A stretch of 64,000 bases of DNA from Palsa-892 sp035556215. Lineage in GTDB: Bacteria > Pseudomonadota > Alphaproteobacteria > Rhizobiales > Xanthobacteraceae. Position 1 is the first letter of the stretch, and each line of letters starts with the position of its first letter. The notes under the pieces are model-generated. The model was not told where the DNA came from and did no database searches. It was given only the letters and a program-made list of their open reading frames with translations. The translations under genes and the position numbers were made by a program. The stretch is taken from contig DATMFI010000004.1 in the NCBI GenBank assembly GCA_035556215.1, positions 1 to 64,000 of the forward strand, given 5' to 3'. Of this stretch, positions 59,509-64,000 are shown in pieces.

Positions 59509-60342
59509 ATGATGGTGGGGAGACCGAAACTGATCCGAGGCGGCGCCGGCGAAGCGGACGCCCTCGCCCCGCAAGCCGCCCATTCGGTTCAGGCGCTCGA
59601 TCGCGGCCTGACGCTGCTTTCGATCATCGCCGAGGCGGACGGCCTGTCGCTGACGACCATCGCGCAGCGCGCCGGCATTGCCCCCTCCACCGCGCACCGC
59701 ATTCTCACCACGCTGAAAGCCGCGGGCTTCGTGCAGTGTGAAGAAGCGCACGGCAGCTATCTGATCGGCGTCAAAGCCTTCAAGGTCGGCTCGGCCTTCC
59801 TGCGCAATCGCAAACTCACCGAAGTCGGCCGCGGCGTGATCCGCCGCCTGTTGGAAGCGAGCGGCGAAACGATTTCGATCGGCATCGAGAAAGAGGATTA
59901 CGTCGTCTTCCTCTCGCAGATGGAAAGCCACCAGTCGATTCGTGCCTTCCATCGCCCCGGCTCGCGCGGATCGTTGCACGCCTCCTCGATCGGCAAGGCG
60001 ATTCTCTCGACGCTCACCGACGAAGCCGTCGCCCAGCGTCTGCATCGCGTCGGCATGCCGAAATTCACCGAGCGCACCATCATCGATCCCGATGCGCTGC
60101 TCCGCGACCTCGCGCTGTCGCGCAAGCGCGGCTGGACCGTCGATGACGAGGAGCGCGCCGAAGGCATGCGCTGCGTCGGCGCGCCGGTGTTCAACGAGCA
60201 CGGCGAAGTGATGGGCGGAATTTCGATCTCGGGCCCGACCGTGCGTCTCACCGACGAACGGCTTGGCGAACTCGGCCCGATGGTGAAGCGCGCCGCCGCG
60301 GAAATCACCGAAGGCATCGGCGGCTACATCCCGAAAGCGTGA
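59509..60342 (+). CDS. IclR family transcriptional regulator
   Basis: The 277-residue protein has an N-terminal winged HTH (SVQALDRGLTLLSIIAEADG, TTIAQRAGIAPSTAHRILTT) and a C-terminal IclR ligand domain (HASSIGKAILSTLTDEAV, RGWTVDDEERAEGMRCVGAP, GGISISGPTVRL). GGAGG precedes the ATG at 59509. It is transcribed away from the serine-cycle-like operon and probably controls it in response to a pathway intermediate such as glyoxylate or hydroxypyruvate (inference). An AT-rich 274-bp region with IclR-type palindromes lies between. Confidence 0.93.
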   Translation: MMVGRPKLIRGGAGEADALAPQAAHSVQALDRGLTLLSIIAEADGLSLTTIAQRAGIAPSTAHRILTTLKAAGFVQCEEAHGSYLIGVKAFKVGSAFLRNRKLTEVGRGVIRRLLEASGETISIGIEKEDYVVFLSQMESHQSIRAFHRPGSRGSLHASSIGKAILSTLTDEAVAQRLHRVGMPKFTERTIIDPDALLRDLALSRKRGWTVDDEERAEGMRCVGAPVFNEHGEVMGGISISGPTVRLTDERLGELGPMVKRAAAEITEGIGGYIPKA

Positions 60343-60389
60343 AGCGGCGATCGCGCCGCTTTTCGCTAGAGCCCGGATACGTATGGGGT

Positions 60390-61571
60390 CTACTGATCCG
60401 GCAGCTTTTCGTATTCGAGGCGTTCGGTCGCGGGCCGCACAATCGGCTTGGCCGCGGGCGCGCTGGCGGCTTGCGGCGCCGTCGCAGCCGGCAGGCTGAT
60501 CGGTGCCGAGATCGGCGTCGATGGTGTAACCGCGGCGGGCGATGCCGGCACGGCAGGCGCCACGGCGGCGGGTTTTTCCTCGGCTTTCGGCGTTTCTGCC
60601 GGTTTTACGGCGGTTTCCGCGGGCTCTGACGCCTTGCCGACCGGCTTGTCCGCGGCCGGCTTTTCTTCTGCCGCTTTTTCGGTAACGGCCTTCTCGACCG
60701 GCTTTTCCTCGGCCGGTTTTTGTTCAATCGGCTTTTCTTCGACCGGCTTTTCGGCGGGCTTTTCCGCCGCGTGCGCGGGCTCACCGGCAACGTGCGGCTT
60801 GGCGGCGGCATCGGCCGGCGCGCTTGCCGTTTCCGGCTTGGGCGCAGGCTTGGCACGCTCTTTCGCCTCGCCGGGTGTGAGGGCGAATTCGGCGGGAACG
60901 GCGCCTTTCTTCACGACGGCGACGATCTTGTTCAGTACCATCGCGTGGAGACGCGGCGACTTGTCGATATTGAGATGATCGACGCCTTGTGAGCTGACAT
61001 CGACGTTCTGCAACTCGCCGCGAAATCCCGCGCCGCGCCGGGCATAGGCGTAATCGCGCTGCGTGATGTTCATGACGCGCGCGACATTGGCCGGCGCGAC
61101 GAGCGTTTGCGTTCCGTCGAACGGCACGACGAGCGCGACCGGCACGCCCTGCTTGCCGAGCGCAGCCGCCATGAACATCACGGCGTCGGCGCCGAGCGAA
61201 TGGCCGATCAGCACGATCGGCGCATGATTGCCGTTCTTGTAATCGGCCGCGATCTTGCCCGCGACCTCTTCCCATTCGGTGTGATTATAGACGGTCGCCG
61301 GAATGCCGGACGCTTTGATCTTGTCGGCAAGCTCGTCCATGCCGAGCGAAAAGACGTTCAGCAAGCCGCGAAACAGATAGACACGCGCCTCGTTCTTGGC
61401 GGTGCTCGTTTTGGCGCGATGGCTCGTCTTGCGAGCCGCAGGCGCCGCGATGATCGGCTTGATCGAATCGACGGCCTCGGGCGCAGCCGCCTGCGCAGCA
61501 GCGGGCAGGCTGCCGAAAGACAGCAACAGTGCCGCGGCGGCGGCGAAGGTCGCCAAACGGGAGGCTTTCAT
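60390..61571 (-). CDS. Exported alpha/beta-hydrolase-like protein with repetitive Lys/Glu/Pro tail
   Basis: The 393-residue protein has a signal peptide (MKASRLATFAAAAALLLSFG, probably cleaved after AAAQA), then a hydrolase-like domain with VYLFRGLLNVFSLGMDELA and the nucleophile elbow IVLIGHSLGADAVMFMAA. The catalytic Asp is plausible in VVPFDGTQTLV and the His in GVDHLNIDKSP. The last 160 residues are low-complexity repeats built on EKP and AEEKP. The protein should be periplasmic or surface-exposed. Substrate unknown; the tail may span or bind the cell wall. Confidence 0.75.
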   Translation of the reverse strand: MKASRLATFAAAAALLLSFGSLPAAAQAAAPEAVDSIKPIIAAPAARKTSHRAKTSTAKNEARVYLFRGLLNVFSLGMDELADKIKASGIPATVYNHTEWEEVAGKIAADYKNGNHAPIVLIGHSLGADAVMFMAAALGKQGVPVALVVPFDGTQTLVAPANVARVMNITQRDYAYARRGAGFRGELQNVDVSSQGVDHLNIDKSPRLHAMVLNKIVAVVKKGAVPAEFALTPGEAKERAKPAPKPETASAPADAAAKPHVAGEPAHAAEKPAEKPVEEKPIEQKPAEEKPVEKAVTEKAAEEKPAADKPVGKASEPAETAVKPAETPKAEEKPAAVAPAVPASPAAVTPSTPISAPISLPAATAPQAASAPAAKPIVRPATERLEYEKLPDQ

Positions 61572-61806
61572 CGAACAGCCGTCCTGAAATTATGAGATCC
61601 CTATTCCGGAAAGGACCAGGCACGCGGCACCATATCCGATATTGCAGTGCCGTATACGCATTCGCCGCATTTTTTGGCCGATGTGGCTTTGATACAACAA
61701 CTGGTCTGCCATGCTTTACGGGGAACCCGGCGCGGGCCTTCCGCGTCTAATTCCCGCAGCACTTATGGCGGGCGAACGGTCGAATTCAACGCATACGGGA
61801 ATCATC

Positions 61807-62766
61807 ATGCGACATCGCTGCGCCATTCTGGACGACTATCAACGCGTTGCCCTGACCCTCGCGGACTGGTCAGGGGTCGAGAAGGATGCCGACATCACGG
61901 TATTCACCGACCCGCTCGGGGATAAGGTCGCGGACAAGCTTCGCGATTATTCGATCCTTTGCCTGATGCGCGAGCGCACGCGGTTCGATCGCGCCGTCAT
62001 CGAAGCGCTGCCGAGCCTCAAGCTCATCGTCACGAGTGGCATGCGCAACGCCGCAATCGACATCAAGGCGGCGGCCGGGCGCGGCATTCCCGTTTGCGGC
62101 ACCGAGTCGATCGGCACGCCGACGGCCGAACTCACTTTCGGGCTGATGCTTGAACTGACGCGCAATATCGGCGCCGAACATGCCCGCCTGAAAGCGGGCG
62201 CGGCGTGGCAATCGACGCTCGGCTCCGAACTCGAAGGCAAGACGCTCGGCATTCTCGGGCTCGGCAAGCTCGGCACGCGCGTCGCCAGGATCGGCAATGC
62301 CTTCGGCATGAAAGTCATCGCCTGGAGCCAGAACCTCACCGGCGAAAAGGCCGCGGCGGCAGGCGCGGCGCGCGTCGAGAAGGAGACGCTGTTCCGGCAA
62401 TCGGACTTCATCACCATTCACTCGCAGCTTTCCGACCGCACGCGCGGGCTCGTCGGCCCCGCCGAGTTCTCGCTGATGAAGCCCTCGGCCTATCTCATCA
62501 ACACTTCGCGCGGGCCGATCGTGCAGGAAGCGGCGCTCATCGCGGCGCTGCGCGAGCGCAAGATCGCCGGCGCCGGCATCGATGTCTTCGACAGCGAGCC
62601 GATCGCGCTCGATCATCCGCTGCGCAAGATCGAGACCGCCGTCATCACGCCGCATCTCGGTTATGTCACCGCGGAAGGCTATCGCCGTTTCTATTCGCAA
62701 ATGGCGGAGGATGTTCGTGCCTGGCTCGACGGCAAACCGATCCGGGTCATTCCGCCAGCTTCATGA
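61807..62766 (+). CDS. D-2-hydroxyacid dehydrogenase family protein
   Basis: The ATG at 61807 gives a 319-residue enzyme starting MRHRCAILDDYQRVALTLAD. It has the Rossmann segment LGILGLGKLGTRVARIGNAF, then LINTSRGPIVQEAAL (catalytic Arg), FDSEPIALDHPLRK (Glu) and ITPHLGYVTAEGYR (His). It belongs to the phosphoglycerate-dehydrogenase-like group. The exact 2-oxoacid is unknown. It is not part of the serine-cycle-like operon but could add a second hydroxypyruvate or glyoxylate reductase. A cytochrome c gene follows after 33 bases. Confidence 0.88.
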   Translation: MRHRCAILDDYQRVALTLADWSGVEKDADITVFTDPLGDKVADKLRDYSILCLMRERTRFDRAVIEALPSLKLIVTSGMRNAAIDIKAAAGRGIPVCGTESIGTPTAELTFGLMLELTRNIGAEHARLKAGAAWQSTLGSELEGKTLGILGLGKLGTRVARIGNAFGMKVIAWSQNLTGEKAAAAGAARVEKETLFRQSDFITIHSQLSDRTRGLVGPAEFSLMKPSAYLINTSRGPIVQEAALIAALRERKIAGAGIDVFDSEPIALDHPLRKIETAVITPHLGYVTAEGYRRFYSQMAEDVRAWLDGKPIRVIPPAS

Positions 62767-62799
62767 TCTTTGCGTAAACTTCACCGAAAAGGAGAAACC

Positions 62800-63309
62800 A
62801 TGAGCAAAATCCTGACAGCCATTGGCGCGCTCGCGATCGCCGTCGCGATCGCGGCGCCGGTCAATCTGTTCGGCGGGTTTCTCAATGTCGCGGCGAACGA
62901 CCCGCATCTCGGCATCGTCACCTGGTCGCTCGAAAAGATCCGCATGGCGTCGATCTCGCGGCATGCGGTCGAGCAGCCGCCCGTCTCGCTCGACGATCCG
63001 GCGGCCGTGCAGGCGGGCGCGCGGGCATTCTCGGAACGCGGCTGCGTCAGCTGCCATGGCGCGCCGGGCGGCACCTGGGCGAAATTCTCCGAAGGCATGA
63101 CGCCCTCGCCGCCGGATCTTGCGGAGATCGCCAAGGAGCGCACGCCCGCCGAAATCTTCTGGGTGGTCAAGCACGGCCTCAAGTTCACCGGCATGCCGAG
63201 CTTCGCGGCGATCGACGTCAAGGATGACGAGATCTGGAAGATCGTTGCCTTCGTGAAAAAGCTGCCGGGCGTTTCGGACGCCGACTTCAAGGCGTGGACG
63301 GCGCAATAA
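62800..63309 (+). CDS. Membrane-anchored or exported cytochrome c
   Basis: GGAGAAACC precedes the ATG at 62800. The 169-residue protein has a signal sequence or anchor (ILTAIGALAIAVAIAAPVNL) and one heme-attachment site Cys82-x-x-Cys-His86 in GCVSCHGAPGG, with the axial methionine at about 132 in LKFTGMPSFAA. This is a single-heme cytochrome c of the cytochrome_CBB3/c555-like type, with its redox partners unknown. It lies downstream of the 2-hydroxyacid dehydrogenase gene on the same strand. Confidence 0.9.
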   Translation: MSKILTAIGALAIAVAIAAPVNLFGGFLNVAANDPHLGIVTWSLEKIRMASISRHAVEQPPVSLDDPAAVQAGARAFSERGCVSCHGAPGGTWAKFSEGMTPSPPDLAEIAKERTPAEIFWVVKHGLKFTGMPSFAAIDVKDDEIWKIVAFVKKLPGVSDADFKAWTAQ

Positions 63310-63336
63310 TACGCGCCGTCCGCCTGCCAGCGCGTT

Positions 63337-64000
63337 TTAAGCCGCCCGCAAGCCGCGCAGGAACGTATCCGCCGCGGTGTGGAGGTTATACGCCTGCTCG
63401 TCGAGCATCTTCACCGCGGCCAGCATGTCCCGCGACGCCTTGCCGGTGGCGGCAACGGCGGTGTCAAGCTCGCTGATATCGGCGGTCACCTGACGCGAGG
63501 AGTTCGACGAGCTCTCGATGCTCGATGCGATATCGCGCGTCACGGCATCCTGCTCCTCGACCGCCGAAGCGATCGCCATCGTAATCTCCGAAATCTTCGA
63601 GATGTCGCCGACGATGGCCTCGGTCGATTTGACCGCTTCCGAGGTCGCGTTCTGGATCGAAGCGACCTGGGCATGAATTTCGCCGGTCGCCTTGGCGGTC
63701 TGGGCGGCAAGCACCTTCACTTCCGAAGCGACGACGGCAAAGCCGCGCCCGGCCTCGCCGGCACGCGCCGCCTCGATGGTGGCGTTGAGCGCCAGAAGAT
63801 TGGTCTGCTCGGCGATATCGCTGATCAGCTTCACGACATCGGTGATGCGCTGCGCCGACTCGGCAAGGCTCCTGATGATGTTGCTGGAGCCGCCGGCATG
63901 CTCGACCGCTTCACTCGAGAAGTCACGGGCAATGCCGACCTGGCGCGAGATCTCGGCGATCGACGACGACATTTCCTCCGACGAGGCCGCGATCAGTTCG
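63337..64000 (-). CDS. Methyl-accepting chemotaxis protein, C-terminal part (cut by window edge)
   Basis: The last 221 residues of a leftward chemoreceptor gene are present; the 5' end lies beyond 64000. The signalling hairpin tip is recognised in ISDIAEQTNLLALNATIEAA and RAGEAGRGFAVVASEVKVLA, followed by coiled-coil methylation helices (EEQDAVTRDIASSIESSSNS). The tail EQAYNLHTAADTFLRGLRAA has no CheR-binding pentapeptide. Sensor domain and membrane topology cannot be seen. Confidence 0.93.
   Translation of the reverse strand, partial: ELIAASSEEMSSSIAEISRQVGIARDFSSEAVEHAGGSSNIIRSLAESAQRITDVVKLISDIAEQTNLLALNATIEAARAGEAGRGFAVVASEVKVLAAQTAKATGEIHAQVASIQNATSEAVKSTEAIVGDISKISEITMAIASAVEEQDAVTRDIASSIESSSNSSRQVTADISELDTAVAATGKASRDMLAAVKMLDEQAYNLHTAADTFLRGLRAA

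Noticed and set aside
1..64000. Possible tRNA, rRNA, CRISPR, insertion sequence or prophage
   Set aside because: I looked for cloverleaf-like palindromes, regular direct repeats and transposase or integrase motifs and found none. A dedicated tRNA or repeat search was not possible.

Overview
The window is GC-rich chromosomal DNA from an alphaproteobacterium, most likely of the order Hyphomicrobiales (Rhizobiales). Indicators are a DUF6456 gene paired with a DnaA-domain-IV-like HTH gene, stand-alone DUF5330, DUF1491 and DUF1214/DUF1254 proteins, a B12-dependent methylmalonyl-CoA mutase operon with MeaB, and a serine-cycle-type gene cluster. I cannot name a genus. No rRNA, tRNA, CRISPR array, transposase or integrase was found.

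Layout. Positions 1-900 and 1700-4100 are visibly AT-richer than the rest. The first patch holds unrecognised small genes. The second holds a compact three-gene operon for an NgoMIV-type restriction-modification system with its Vsr mismatch endonuclease (1.75-4.03 kb). From 4.2 kb the DNA looks like ordinary chromosome: a class A penicillin-binding protein with an odd low-GC3 patch, DUF1214/DUF1254 envelope proteins, a peptidoglycan-binding protein and a PAS histidine kinase, SufE, MsrB with oligopeptidase B, Fe-superoxide dismutase, a membrane glycosyltransferase, a structured 730-bp gene-free stretch (21.1-21.9 kb), 2-haloacid dehalogenase, an M20 dipeptidase and a HerA-like ATPase.

The stretch 27.2-28.9 kb is a folate operon (folP-folB-folK). 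The stretch 29.0-35.5 kb is the methylmalonyl-CoA mutase operon (mutA, mutB, a DUF3298-like gene, meaB, pcp). It is followed by amidase, MFS, FkbM-methyltransferase and OpgH-type glucan synthase genes.

The stretch 41.0-44.4 kb is a tightly packed four-gene operon: a zinc-site-less MDR dehydrogenase, a QueD/PTPS-like protein without the canonical catalytic residues, a GT4 glycosyltransferase and a SAM methyltransferase. A pterin-4a-carbinolamine dehydratase gene lies 0.6 kb further on. I consider this the best candidate for an incompletely described pathway, probably making a modified, glycosylated pterin-like compound.

The stretch 52.6-59.2 kb is a serine-cycle-like operon: glyA, serine-glyoxylate aminotransferase, a ketopantoate-reductase-like gene, hydroxypyruvate reductase and two subunits of a divergent malate/succinate-CoA ligase. 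A divergently transcribed IclR regulator flanks it, and the shared intergenic region holds an IclR-type palindrome. Together these genes would convert glycine plus a C1 unit and glyoxylate to serine, hydroxypyruvate and glycerate, and activate a dicarboxylate to its CoA ester. Malyl-CoA lyase, PEP carboxylase and glycerate kinase are not in the window. The last genes are a secreted alpha/beta hydrolase, a 2-hydroxyacid dehydrogenase, a cytochrome c and the 3' part of a chemoreceptor gene cut by the window edge.
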